From: Aequorivita antarctica | GTDB lineage: Bacteria; Bacteroidota; Bacteroidia; Flavobacteriales; Flavobacteriaceae | Assembly (NCBI RefSeq): GCF_007997155.1 | Contig: NZ_VORT01000006.1 | Span: forward strand, 1-64,000 | DNA: 64,000 bases | Direction: 5' to 3' | Shown: piece after piece, positions 52,360 to 60,529 of the stretch | Numbering within the stretch: the first letter of the stretch is position 1 | Layout of the letters: each line of letters begins with the position of its first letter | Notes under the pieces: generated by a model | The model's database searches: none | What the model was told of the DNA's origin: nothing | What the model saw: the letters and a program-made list of their open reading frames with translations, nothing else | Translations under genes and position numbers: made by a program

Positions 52360-52821
52360 TCACCCCACCGAAATTTCGTCCGGTAGTTCATTCTTGTCAT
52401 CTTTTTTATAAGGAAAATGTTTTTTCAACTGTTCGCCAGCCTTTAGAATTCCTTCCACCAAACCTTGCTTTATATCACCATTTTTGAAATGGTTGATGAT
52501 AATATCTTTGGTGCTTTCCCAAAAATTTTGCCCCACAATGTCGTTAATGCCTTTGTCGCCCATTATTACCAGCGTTCTATCCTGTACAGCAACATAAATA
52601 AGCACACCGTTGCTTTCTTTGGTGTTATCCATATTTAGCATATCAAACACTTCCACAGCACGGTCAAAGGCATCAATGTGCTCATTTGGTTCTTCTGCGG
52701 AAATGGAAGTGGGCTCCAAATGCACTCGAATTTCACCAGAAGTGTTTTTTTCAGCAATACGAATAGCTTCAACAATAGCGGCTTCTTCTTCCGAAGTAAG
52801 AAAATCTTCAACCTTTGACAT
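52360..52821 (-). CDS. TPM-domain protein (short, cytosolic form)
   Basis: The 153-residue product consists of a TPM domain (EEEAAIVEAIRIAEKNTSGEIRVHLE, then NGVLIYVAVQDRTLVIMGDKG). It has no signal peptide or membrane helix. Its start overlaps the lemA stop by one base (TAATG), which indicates translational coupling. Function in the LemA/TPM group is not settled. Confidence 0.9.
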   Translation of the reverse strand: MSKVEDFLTSEEEAAIVEAIRIAEKNTSGEIRVHLEPTSISAEEPNEHIDAFDRAVEVFDMLNMDNTKESNGVLIYVAVQDRTLVIMGDKGINDIVGQNFWESTKDIIINHFKNGDIKQGLVEGILKAGEQLKKHFPYKKDDKNELPDEISVG

Positions 52822-53429
52822 TATTTTTTATCTTTTCCGAAGTCAAATTCTACTTTTGGTGCGTTTTCACTACCTGCATCGGCTTTGAAATACGGTTTTT
52901 CGTGGAAGCCCAACATTCCTGCAAACATCTTAGTAGGAAATTGATTTAGTTTAGTATTCAATTCCTTGGCGGAACCATTAAACCTGTTGCGTTCTACATT
53001 GATACGGTTTTCGGTACGTTCCAGTTCGTTTATCAATTCTTTGAAATTTTCGTTAGCCTTTAAGTCTGGATATCTTTCAAAAACAGCCAATAATCGCGAA
53101 AGGGCAGAGGTAACACCAGCTTGGGCTTCTTGGTACTGTGTCAATTGTTCGGGAGTAATGTTAGTAGGGTCAATAGTGACAGACGTTGCTTTGCTTCTGG
53201 CTTCTGTAACGGCTATTAAAGTTGACTGTTCAAATTCAGCATAGCCTTTTGCAGTGCTTACTATGTTAGGAATAAGATCTGCGCGACGTTGATAGGAACT
53301 TTCCACATTCGCCCATTGTGCTGTTGCATTTTGGTCCAGTACAACCAATTTATTGTTTAGGCTTGCCATATAAGCGCCAATAAGAAGGATAAGTCCAAGA
53401 ATAATAATAATGGGTAACCATTTTTTCAT
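52821..53429 (-). CDS. LemA family protein
   Basis: The 202-residue product has an N-terminal membrane helix (WLPIIIILGLILLIGAYMA) and a helical LemA domain (QWANVESSYQRRADLIPNIV, TLIAVTEARSKAT, PDLKANENFKELINELERTENRI). These proteins form bundles at the membrane; function is unknown. It heads the lemA-TPM-TPM set and starts 12 bp after the MerR gene. Confidence 0.92.
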   Translation of the reverse strand: MKKWLPIIIILGLILLIGAYMASLNNKLVVLDQNATAQWANVESSYQRRADLIPNIVSTAKGYAEFEQSTLIAVTEARSKATSVTIDPTNITPEQLTQYQEAQAGVTSALSRLLAVFERYPDLKANENFKELINELERTENRINVERNRFNGSAKELNTKLNQFPTKMFAGMLGFHEKPYFKADAGSENAPKVEFDFGKDKK

Positions 53430-53441
53430 GATAAGTTTGTT

Positions 53442-53771
53442 TTAGAGTTGTTCTTTGATTTTTATAAGTTCTGCTTTTACCGATTCCAATTTTCGTATAA
53501 TCTCAAATTGGTCCAGGGTTTTTTGTTTGTTTTCCTTTAAATGGATTTTTGCGCCTTCCAGTGTAAACCCTCGCTCTTTAACCAAATGATAAATGAGTTC
53601 TAGGTTTTTAATGTCTTGTGGAGTGAACTTGCGATTGCCTTTGGCGTTCTTTTTTGGTTTCAATGCATCAAATTCCTTCTCCCAAAAACGAATAAGCGAT
53701 GTATTCACACCGAAAGCCTCGGCTACTTCGCCAATATTGTAGTATAATCTTTCGGGTAGGTCTATGTGCAT
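53442..53771 (-). CDS. MerR family transcriptional regulator
   Basis: The 109-residue product consists of a MerR winged-helix DNA-binding domain (YYNIGEVAEAFGVNTSLIRFWEKEF, NRKFTPQDIKNLELIYHLVKERG) and a short coiled coil. No effector domain is present. It is directly upstream of lemA and in the same direction, so it may control this operon. A 100-bp heptamer array lies just upstream of it. Confidence 0.9.
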   Translation of the reverse strand: MHIDLPERLYYNIGEVAEAFGVNTSLIRFWEKEFDALKPKKNAKGNRKFTPQDIKNLELIYHLVKERGFTLEGAKIHLKENKQKTLDQFEIIRKLESVKAELIKIKEQL

Positions 53772-53795
53772 TTATTTAGTTATAGTTTTAATTTT

Positions 53796-53895
53796 GCTTA
53801 CAGCTTACAGCTTACAGCTTACAGCTTACAGCTTACAGCTTACAGCTTACAGCTTACAGCTTACAGCTTACAGCTTACAGCTTACAGCTTACAGC
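53796..53895. repeat. Tandem array of GCTTACA (about 14 copies of 7 bp)
   Basis: Positions 53796-53893 are 14 perfect copies of GCTTACA, plus GC. The array sits between the M23 peptidase stop and the MerR start. The same word appears in degenerate form between paaE and paaA (21915-21950). The copy number is likely to vary by slipped pairing. Confidence 0.95.
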
Positions 53896-53897
53896 CA

Positions 53898-54875
53898 TTA
53901 ATCAAGCGATTGATTTTCCTCCTGTGATTTTTTCAGCACCTGAGCAAATTCTTCCGCAGTTAAACTTCCATAGTAAAAATTTATAGGGTTGATGCGTTCG
54001 CCATCTTTAAAAACTTCATAATGGCAATGTGGCGCTTCACTTCTTCCAGTGCTTCCCACAAATCCTATTATATCGCCGCGTTGCACTTTTTGTCCGTTGC
54101 GAACATTGTATTTATACAAATGCCCATAAAGACTTTCATAGCCATAACCGTGGTCAATTACAACGTGGTTTCCGTAGCCTGTTGCCGTATTATCGGCACG
54201 TGTAACTTTACCATCTCCAGTAGCATATACTGGAGTTCCGCGGGGTGCGGTAAAATCCATTCCGTAATGGAACTTTCGCGCTTTTGTAAAAGGATCATTT
54301 CGGTAGCCATAACCCGAAGCCATTCGCGTAAGATCTTCGTTTTTAACCGGCTGAATTGCTGGAATTGCCGCCAAGAGCTTTTCTTTTTCTTCCGCTAACT
54401 TAGCAATTTCGTCCAACGATTTTGACTGCACGACAATTTGTTTCGTCAAAATATCCAAATTCCGAGTGGTATTTATAATCAATTTTGAATTGTCAAAACC
54501 TTCCAAATCCTTGTAACGGTTTATCCCTCCAAAACCTGCTTTACGTTGTTCGTCAGGAATTGGGTTGCTTTCAAAATATACGCGGTATAGGTTGTTGTCT
54601 CTATCTTCTACTTCACCAAGCACGGCTTGTGCTTGATTCATCTTTTTATTTAAAAGTTCAAACTGAAGCTCCATATTGTTCAGCTCCCGCTGCAACGCCA
54701 GCTCCTTTGGGGTTTGCACTGACGGAAGATTTATATAAATCAAAAGCAACAGAAAGCCACTCAGAAACATACCCAACAGACTCAGGGCGAAAATCTTCAG
54801 TTTTCTCCCTTTCTTCTTTTCTATTTTTCGATACGAAAGCGTTTCGCTATCGTAGTAATATTTAACCTTAGACAT
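53898..54875 (-). CDS. M23 family peptidoglycan endopeptidase with coiled coil
   Basis: The 325-residue product has a cytosolic N-terminus, one membrane helix (LKIFALSLLGMFLSGFLLLLIYI), a coiled coil (ELNNMELQFELLNKKMNQ), and a LytM domain with zinc-binding HYGMDF, GYGNHVVIDHG, and HCHYEVF. It likely cuts cross-links or regulates cell-wall growth as an inner-membrane-anchored enzyme. It is divergent from alaS. Confidence 0.92.
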   Translation of the reverse strand: MSKVKYYYDSETLSYRKIEKKKGRKLKIFALSLLGMFLSGFLLLLIYINLPSVQTPKELALQRELNNMELQFELLNKKMNQAQAVLGEVEDRDNNLYRVYFESNPIPDEQRKAGFGGINRYKDLEGFDNSKLIINTTRNLDILTKQIVVQSKSLDEIAKLAEEKEKLLAAIPAIQPVKNEDLTRMASGYGYRNDPFTKARKFHYGMDFTAPRGTPVYATGDGKVTRADNTATGYGNHVVIDHGYGYESLYGHLYKYNVRNGQKVQRGDIIGFVGSTGRSEAPHCHYEVFKDGERINPINFYYGSLTAEEFAQVLKKSQEENQSLD

Positions 54876-55029
54876 GCATTAAAAAATTGCTATTTTTGCG
54901 CTTTGCTTTTTTGCGCGAAGTAAAGATAACGATTTTACAAATATAGAAATTGTTTACCACTGCGCCCAACCCTTAATTTTAGCATAACTTTATAAGAAAT
55001 GAAACATCCATTCTTAAATCTCGAGCTTG

Positions 55030-55068
55030 CAGACGAATGTCTGTTAAGGATGTTCCATATTACCTTTG
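55030..55068 (+). promoter_or_regulatory. alaS promoter -7 element and upstream hairpin
   Basis: TACCTTTG (55061-55068) matches TAnnTTTG, 21 bp before the alaS ATG. A hairpin CAGAC-GAAT-GTCTG (55030-55043) covers the -33 region, and wider pairing of AACATCC (55003) with GGATGTT (55048) is possible. This may be an operator. No TTG is present. Confidence 0.45.
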
Positions 55069-55088
55069 AAAATAAATAATATCGAAAC

Positions 55089-57737
55089 ATGAAGTCTAAG
55101 GAAATACGTTCCCAATTTTTAGAATTTTTTAAGTCGAAACAACACCTTATTGTTTCATCGGCACCCATGGTCGTAAAAAACGACCCAACGCTGATGTTTA
55201 TCAACAGTGGGATGGCGCCGTTCAAGGAATATTTCTTGGGAAATGGAAAGCCAAAAAGCAACCGTATTGCCGATACACAGAAATGTCTTCGCGTTAGCGG
55301 AAAGCATAACGATTTGGAAGAAGTAGGAATGGACACTTACCATCACACCATGTTCGAAATGTTGGGAAACTGGAGTTTTGGAGACAGCGACCACCGAAGC
55401 TCTGATAAGAGCGTAGGAGGTTATTTCAAGAAAGAAGCAATAGAATGGGCGTGGGAACTTTTGACCGAAGTTTTAAAAATCGATAAAGAAATTCTTTACG
55501 TAACCATTTTTGAAGGCGATGAAAGTGAAGGTTTGGAGCGCGATACCGAAGCATACAACCTTTGGAAACAGTTTGTGCCAGAACACCGTATTTTAAACGG
55601 AAACAAAAAAGACAACTTTTGGGAAATGGGCGATCAAGGCCCTTGTGGCCCGTGCAGTGAAATACACGTAGATATTCGCTCCGCGGAAGAAAAAGCCAAG
55701 ATTCCAGGAAAAGATTTGGTAAACAACGACCATCCGCAGGTAGTGGAAATCTGGAATTTGGTTTTTATGCAGTTCAACCGAAAAGCCAATGGCAGTCTCG
55801 AAAAATTACCCGCACAACACGTTGATACAGGAATGGGTTTTGAACGTTTGTGCATGGTTTTGCAAAACAAACAGAGTAACTATGACACTGACGTTTTCAC
55901 ACCGCTCATTCGTGAAATAGAAGCAATAACAAATTCAAAATACGGCAAAGACGAGAAAAAAGACATTGCAACCCGCGTGATTGCAGACCACGTTCGTGCC
56001 GTTGCATTTTCCATTGCCGATGGTCAATTGCCAAGCAATACAGGCGCTGGTTACGTAATAAGAAGAATTTTAAGAAGAGCAATCCGCTACGGTTTTACGT
56101 TTCTGGACAAAAAGGAACCTTTCATTTATAAATTAATTGAAACGCTGAGCGCGCAAATGGGTGAAGCTTTCCCTGAATTAATTATTGAAAAGAATTTAAT
56201 CACAAATGTTATTCGCGAAGAGGAAAATTCTTTTTTACGAACGCTTGATCAAGGTTTGGTTTTGCTCGAAAACATTATTGAAAATGCAGATTCGAAAGAA
56301 ATTTCAGGTAAAAAAGCATTTGAATTGTATGACACCTTCGGCTTCCCGATAGATTTAACAGCATTGATTCTTCGCGAACGCGGTTACTCTTTAAACGAGA
56401 AAGAGTTTGATACAGAACTTCAGCAACAAAAAGAACGTTCCCGCGCCGCAACGAAAGTGGAAACAGGAGATTGGGTTGTTTTGGAAAAAGATGATGTAGA
56501 AGAATTTGTGGGTTACGATACCCTGGAAACCCAAGTGAAAATTACCCGTTACCGAAAAGTAGACAGTAAAAAAGACGGCGAAATGTACCAGCTCGTTTTC
56601 AACTTGACGCCTTTTTATCCCGAAGGCGGAGGCCAAGTAGGCGATAAAGGCTATTTAAAAGCTGCAGATGGTGGTATAATTTATATTGTTGATACCAAAA
56701 AGGAAAATAATCTCATTATACATTTCACGAAAACACTGCCGCGTAATCCCGAAGCTACTTTTATGGCTGTTGTTGACGAAAAACAACGAAATCGCACCGC
56801 AGCAAACCACACCGCAACGCACTTGCTTCACCAAGGATTGCGAAATATTCTAGGAACACATGTTGCTCAAAAAGGAAGTATGGTACATAGTCGAAACCTG
56901 CGTTTCGATTTTTCACATTTCGCAAAAGTTACGGATGAAGAATTGAAGCAGGTGGAGGATTTTGTAAACGCAAGAATCCGCGAGGGAATTGCTTTGGAAG
57001 AACGAAGAAATATTCCGTATCAGCAAGCTATTGACGAAGGTGCTATTGCGCTTTTTGGTGAAAAATATGGTGATGCCGTTCGTGCCATAAAATTTGGAAA
57101 ATCCATGGAACTTTGTGGTGGAACACACGTTCCGAATACAAATACTATTTGGCATTTTATAATCACTTCCGAAGGTGCGGTTGCTTCCGGAATTAGAAGA
57201 ATTGAAGCCATCACCGGCGATGCTGCAAAACAATATTTTATTGACAGAAGTGAATCGTTTGCAACACTTCAAAAAACCCTGAACAATGCGCAAGATCCAG
57301 TGAAAGCTGTAGAAAGTTTGCAGGAAGAAAATAATAATCTTCAAAAACAGATTCAGCAATTGTTGAAGGATAAAACGAAGAATTTAAAAGGCGAATTAAA
57401 AACTGAAATAAAAGAAATCAACGGTGTAAATTTCCTTGCCAAAAGAATTGATTTGGACGCTGGCGGAATGAAGGATCTGGCTTTTGAAATGGGCGGTGAA
57501 ACCGAAAATCTGTTTTTGGTTTTTGGAGCCGAACACGATGGAAAAGCACTTTTAGCCTGTTATATTTCAAAAGAATTGGCTACTGAAAAAGGACTTGATG
57601 CCGGGAAAATTATTCGTGAACTTGGAAAATACATTCAAGGCGGCGGCGGCGGACAAGCTTTCTTCGCAACAGCAGGCGGTAAAAATCCTGCGGGAATCGA
57701 TGAGGCGCTTTTAGCATCAAAGCAGTACATAATATAG
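55089..57737 (+). CDS. alaS: Alanyl-tRNA synthetase
   Basis: The 882-residue enzyme charges tRNA-Ala. The class II core includes [12 protein letters not shown]-like [16 protein letters not shown] and [19 protein letters not shown]. The editing domain carries the zinc-binding [11 protein letters not shown] and CGGTHV. The C-terminal DHHA1-type domain ends with [15 protein letters not shown]. Length is normal. A GxxExxY cassette follows within 2 bp of the stop. Confidence 0.97.
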   Translation: MKSKEIRSQFLEFFKSKQHLIVSSAPMVVKNDPTLMFINSGMAPFKEYFLGNGKPKSNRIADTQKCLRVSGKHNDLEEVGMDTYHHTMFEMLGNWSFGDSDHRSSDKSVGGYFKKEAIEWAWELLTEVLKIDKEILYVTIFEGDESEGLERDTEAYNLWKQFVPEHRILNGNKKDNFWEMGDQGPCGPCSEIHVDIRSAEEKAKIPGKDLVNNDHPQVVEIWNLVFMQFNRKANGSLEKLPAQHVDTGMGFERLCMVLQNKQSNYDTDVFTPLIREIEAITNSKYGKDEKKDIATRVIADHVRAVAFSIADGQLPSNTGAGYVIRRILRRAIRYGFTFLDKKEPFIYKLIETLSAQMGEAFPELIIEKNLITNVIREEENSFLRTLDQGLVLLENIIENADSKEISGKKAFELYDTFGFPIDLTALILRERGYSLNEKEFDTELQQQKERSRAATKVETGDWVVLEKDDVEEFVGYDTLETQVKITRYRKVDSKKDGEMYQLVFNLTPFYPEGGGQVGDKGYLKAADGGIIYIVDTKKENNLIIHFTKTLPRNPEATFMAVVDEKQRNRTAANHTATHLLHQGLRNILGTHVAQKGSMVHSRNLRFDFSHFAKVTDEELKQVEDFVNARIREGIALEERRNIPYQQAIDEGAIALFGEKYGDAVRAIKFGKSMELCGGTHVPNTNTIWHFIITSEGAVASGIRRIEAITGDAAKQYFIDRSESFATLQKTLNNAQDPVKAVESLQEENNNLQKQIQQLLKDKTKNLKGELKTEIKEINGVNFLAKRIDLDAGGMKDLAFEMGGETENLFLVFGAEHDGKALLACYISKELATEKGLDAGKIIRELGKYIQGGGGGQAFFATAGGKNPAGIDEALLASKQYII

Positions 57738-57738
57738 G

Positions 57739-58184
57739 CTCGCAAAGGCGCAAAGAAATTATGGAGCAAAATAATAATTTAACGGAAAACCAGATTGCTT
57801 CGATAATTGTTGATTGCTGTTATCATATTCATATTGAACTGGGGCCAGGTTTGTTGGAGTCTGTTTATGAGGAGGTATTATTTCATGAACTTACTTCTAA
57901 AAATTTAACTGTAGAAAAACAAAAACCTTTGCCCGTTATTTGGAAGAATCTAAAATTGAATTTAGGATTTCGAACAGATTTAATAGTTAACAATAAAGTT
58001 ATTGTTGAAATCAAATCTTTAGAAGAGATTCATCCCGTGCACCCAAAACAAGTTTTAACCTATTTGCGACTAACGGGATTGAAATTAGGACATTTAATAA
58101 ACTTCAATAGCCCGCTAATTAAATCTGGAATTACAAGAATTGTAAATAATCTTTAAATACTTTGCGTCTTTGCGTCTTTGCGAG
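57739..58184 (+). mobile_element. Candidate IVS-like cassette D: second GxxExxY gene between inverted repeats
   Basis: CTCGCAAAGGCGCAAAGA (57739-57756) and TCTTTGCGTCTTTGCGAG (58167-58184) are inverted repeats with 17 of 18 matches; the right arm has one extra GCGTCTTT unit. They bound the GxxExxY gene between alaS and the GSCFA gene. The arms differ in sequence from cassette A but the layout and size (446 versus 444 bp) are almost identical. Confidence 0.6.
57761..58156 (+). CDS. GxxExxY protein, PD-(D/E)XK-like (copy 2)
   Basis: The 131-residue protein carries GLLESVY after HIELGPG, then FRTDLIVNNKVIVEIKSLE, and a C-terminal KLGHLINFNSPLIKSGI. It is a diverged paralogue of the gene at 14062-14442 (similar core, different N-terminus). 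It reads with alaS. As with copy 1, the inverted repeats start right outside the reading frame. Biochemical activity is unproven. Confidence 0.9.
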   Translation: MEQNNNLTENQIASIIVDCCYHIHIELGPGLLESVYEEVLFHELTSKNLTVEKQKPLPVIWKNLKLNLGFRTDLIVNNKVIVEIKSLEEIHPVHPKQVLTYLRLTGLKLGHLINFNSPLIKSGITRIVNNL

Positions 58185-58193
58185 AAAAAATAA

Positions 58194-59156
58194 ATGAAAC
58201 TTCAAACCGAAATACCACTAAAACCCGAAGAAAATCAAATAGATTATTCTTCAAAAATACTTTTGTTGGGAAGTTGTTTTTCGAAAAATATTGGTGAAAA
58301 GTTTGACTATTTTAAATTTCGGAATCTACAGAATTCGTTCGGGGTAATTTTTAATCCTATTTCTATTGAAAAGCTTATCGTTAGGGCGATTGAAAACACA
58401 GCTTTTTCGGATGAAGATATTTTTCAACACAACGAAATTTGGAAATGTTTTGAGGCTCATTCCGAACTTGCGACTTTGGATAAAACCGAATTTTTAAACA
58501 ATCTGAATTCGGCTTTAAAAAATCTTCGGGAAGCGCTTTTTTCTTCAACACATATCATTTTCACTTATGGCACTTCATGGGTTTACAGACATTTGGAAAG
58601 TGGTGAAATAGTTGCTAATTGCCATAAACTTCCGCAGCAAAATTTTACGAAAGAGCTACTTTCAATAGAAACAATTTCAAAAAGTATTCAAAATATTTTT
58701 GATCGAATTTCAGAAATAAACCCTAATGCAACAATTATAAATACGGTTTCGCCAGTGCGTCATATTAAAGACGGTTTTACGGAAAATACCTTGAGTAAAG
58801 CACACCTTATTTCGGCAATTCACCACTTCAACAATCAACAATCAAGAATCGTTAATCAAAAATCCTTTTACTTTCCTTCTTTCGAAATTATGATGGACGA
58901 GTTGCGCGATTACAGATTTTACACGGAAGATATGCTTCACCCCAACAGCACCGCAATCGAAATTATTTGGGAAAAGTTTTCCAAAGTGTGGATTTCATTA
59001 AAAGCAGAAGCGCTTCAAAAGGAAATTGCTTCAATTCAAACAGGTTTAAATCACAAGCCTTTCAACCCGAAAAGCGAGGAACATCTTCAGTTTTCAGAAA
59101 AGCTTCAAAAGAAAATTGTATCAATTCAAAATAAATTCCCCCACATCAAATTCTAA
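58194..59156 (+). CDS. GSCFA domain protein with a repeat-derived insert
   Basis: The 320-residue product fits the GSCFA family, an SGNH/PC-esterase-like fold common in Bacteroidota. LLLGSCFSKNIGEKFD carries the defining GSCF, and FTYGTSWVY, TVSPVRHIKDG and the late YRFYTEDMLHP (Asp/His pair) follow. The region at residues 213-224 (NNQQSRIVNQKS) is encoded by a dispersed AACAATCAA/AATCGTTAATC repeat, inserted in frame before FYFPSFEIMMDELRD. The substrate is unknown. Confidence 0.9.
   Translation: MKLQTEIPLKPEENQIDYSSKILLLGSCFSKNIGEKFDYFKFRNLQNSFGVIFNPISIEKLIVRAIENTAFSDEDIFQHNEIWKCFEAHSELATLDKTEFLNNLNSALKNLREALFSSTHIIFTYGTSWVYRHLESGEIVANCHKLPQQNFTKELLSIETISKSIQNIFDRISEINPNATIINTVSPVRHIKDGFTENTLSKAHLISAIHHFNNQQSRIVNQKSFYFPSFEIMMDELRDYRFYTEDMLHPNSTAIEIIWEKFSKVWISLKAEALQKEIASIQTGLNHKPFNPKSEEHLQFSEKLQKKIVSIQNKFPHIKF
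58829..58865. repeat. AATCGTTAATC word repeat inside the GSCFA gene
   Basis: ACAATCAACAATCAAGAATC followed by GTTAATCAAAAATCC is the same word family seen between paaC/paaD, ypfJ/paaJ and at the paaH start, here within a reading frame. Confidence 0.8.
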
Positions 59157-59190
59157 TTCCAAATTCTTAATTCTGCATTCATAATTAAAG

Positions 59191-59239
59191 AATACGTCAA
59201 TTGCCCTATTGTGAGACCTTCCCGTTTGCGCCAATTTTG
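59191..59239 (+). promoter_or_regulatory. Palindrome site 1 with promoter of the DUF6252 gene
   Basis: AATACGTCAATTGCCCTATT (59191-59210) is a near-symmetric dyad. TTG at 59209-59211 and a -7-like CAATTTTG (59232-59239) are 20 nt apart, so the site overlaps the -33 element. It is the first of four sites with the same 21-nt gap to a -7-like element. Probable regulator: the LuxR-type response regulator at 62401. Confidence 0.65.
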
Positions 59240-59291
59240 CTTCAACTAATAATCACGTATCCGTCGCGGCGGAACTTTAAACCCAAGCAAA

Positions 59292-59816
59292 ATGAAAACA
59301 TTCAACAAAACAATTTTAGTATTATTGGCTGTAGTAGCCATTAGTTTCACTTCTTGTAAAAAAGACGATGACGGCGGCGATGGAGGTGGTGGTCAAGCTG
59401 GCTCTGGCACAATAGCGGCCAAAGTAAACGGCTCTAGTTTTACCTCTATGGAAGTTGCGTCAAGAGCGACACAATCAACAGGCGGAGGATCAACAACTAT
59501 TATCCTTCAAGGTTCAGATGCTTCTGGAAAGGGTATATTCATTACAATGAATAATTTTGACGGCGTAGGTACTTATGAATTTTCTGATTCAAATGTGTTT
59601 TTGGTGGCTACTTACGTTGAAACCAATATAAGTAACCCACAGAATTCTCAAACTTGGACTGCTCCTTACAATGGTAGCGGCGTAATAGGCCAGGTTAAAA
59701 TTTCTGAAAAAACAGATACAAGCATTAAAGGAACGTTCAATTTTACAGGTAAGAATGTAAATGGTGACAATTCTTTAAAGAACATCACCGACGGATCTTT
59801 CAACCTTAATTTTTAA
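59292..59816 (+). CDS. DUF6252-like exported lipoprotein
   Basis: The 174-residue product has a lipoprotein signal (LLAVVAISFTSCKKDDDGGDGG). The acidic/Gly linker after the cysteine is typical of surface-exposed Bacteroidota lipoproteins. The body is beta-rich with AKVNGSSFTSMEVASRAT and IFITMNNFDGVGTYEF, a pattern seen in DUF6252 proteins. Its function is unknown. It appears to be under control of palindrome site 1. Confidence 0.82.
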   Translation: MKTFNKTILVLLAVVAISFTSCKKDDDGGDGGGGQAGSGTIAAKVNGSSFTSMEVASRATQSTGGGSTTIILQGSDASGKGIFITMNNFDGVGTYEFSDSNVFLVATYVETNISNPQNSQTWTAPYNGSGVIGQVKISEKTDTSIKGTFNFTGKNVNGDNSLKNITDGSFNLNF

Positions 59817-59863
59817 AAGTTAAATGCACTAAAGAAAATCTCTATGTTGAGGTTTTTACGTGG

Positions 59864-59902
59864 GCCGGGGGATAAACGCAAGTTTTTTCTCCGGTTTTTT
59901 TT
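59864..59902 (+). terminator. Possible terminator after the DUF6252 gene
   Basis: CCGGGGGA pairs imperfectly with TTCTCCGG (G-U pairs) across a loop, followed by TTTTTTTT. Confidence 0.5.
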
Positions 59903-59935
59903 AGAAAGTTTAAAAGTTTAGAAATTTTAAGATTA

Positions 59936-59993
59936 CACTGAAAACTGAGCACTGAAAACTGAGCACTGTAAACTGAACACTGAACACTGACTA
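59936..59993. repeat. CACTGAA word repeat
   Basis: CACTGAAAACTGAGCACTGA and further ACTGAACACTGAACACTGA units form a tandem word series, the same type as at 52319. The 467-bp gap 59817-60283 otherwise holds terminators, two palindrome sites and a possible small RNA; no protein gene is seen. Confidence 0.75.
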
Positions 59994-59998
59994 CTAAG

Positions 59999-60047
59999 AA
60001 TACGTCAAATGCCTTATTGATTGCCTTTTTTTTTACAAGCATCTTTG
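59999..60047 (+). promoter_or_regulatory. Palindrome site 2 with promoter of a possible small RNA
   Basis: AATACGTCAAATGCCTTATT (59999-60018), TTG (60017-60019), 20 nt, then CATCTTTG (60040-60047). The gap from the site to the -7-like element is 21 nt, the same as in the other three sites. No protein gene starts downstream before a strong terminator. Confidence 0.55.
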
Positions 60048-60051
60048 TTTA

Positions 60052-60155
60052 AGAAATTTAAAATGATCTACTAACCAGATTATTTCCCAAACTGCAACCG
60101 ATTGAGGGACGTTTGTAGTTTTGAAACCCCATATTCAACTATGGGGTTTATTTTC
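60052..60155 (+). ncRNA. Possible ~100-nt small RNA controlled by palindrome site 2
   Basis: Between a promoter-like sequence (site 2 plus CATCTTTG ending at 60047) and a perfect terminator (60124-60155) there is a ~100-nt stretch with no usable reading frame; the only ATG runs MIY then stop. A short regulatory RNA is the simplest explanation of a promoter-terminator pair here. No known RNA family was recognised. Confidence 0.35.
60124..60155 (+). terminator. Strong Rho-independent terminator
   Basis: AAACCCCATA pairs perfectly with TATGGGGTTT around TTCAAC and is followed by ATTTTCT. No protein gene lies directly upstream, which points to a small RNA. Confidence 0.85.
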
Positions 60156-60211
60156 TAACTTTTTTAAACCTTAGAAAAGCTAAAAATAACCACGGTAAAA
60201 TGGTAAAATTA

Positions 60212-60260
60212 AATAAGGCAATTGCCCTATGTGGTTAAAAATGAAAATCAGTTATCTTTA
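60212..60260 (+). promoter_or_regulatory. Palindrome site 3 with promoter of the kinase operon
   Basis: AATAAGGCAATTGCCCTATG (60212-60231), containing perfect GGCAATTGCC, is 21 nt before TATCTTTA (60253-60260). The small membrane protein gene starts at 60284. The -33 position reads TGT instead of TTG, consistent with dependence on an activator. Confidence 0.6.
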
Positions 60261-60283
60261 GGTTTTAAAACCAATTTCAAAAT

Positions 60284-60526
60284 ATGTTTCTTCAACTTGC
60301 TTTCATATTGATTTTAATAAGCTCAATTATTGGTCTTATGGTTTGGTTTTTTAAGGAAAGATGGTTCATTGTACACTCTCACAATCAAAATCTTATGGCC
60401 TTGGAAAATGCTATTTCCAGTAATCGTTGTCAAATAAATTTTAGAAATACAAACCTTAAAAATTATGATTTCTTAAAATTTAATTTAGGTGAAGCATTGA
60501 TAATCCAAAAGGAAATCCAACTATAA
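60284..60526 (+). CDS. Small membrane protein preceding the histidine kinase (80 aa)
   Basis: The product has one N-terminal membrane helix (LAFILILISSIIGLMVWFF) and a soluble tail (ALENAISSNRCQINFRNTNL) with one cysteine. I do not recognise the family. The stop is 3 bp before the histidine kinase ATG, so it is probably co-transcribed and may modulate or sense for the kinase. It follows palindrome site 3. Confidence 0.65.
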   Translation: MFLQLAFILILISSIIGLMVWFFKERWFIVHSHNQNLMALENAISSNRCQINFRNTNLKNYDFLKFNLGEALIIQKEIQL

Positions 60527-60529
60527 GTT

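Noticed and set aside
53796-53895. Regular repeats considered as a CRISPR array
   Set aside because: The unit is 7 bp in pure tandem with no spacers, and no cas genes are present.
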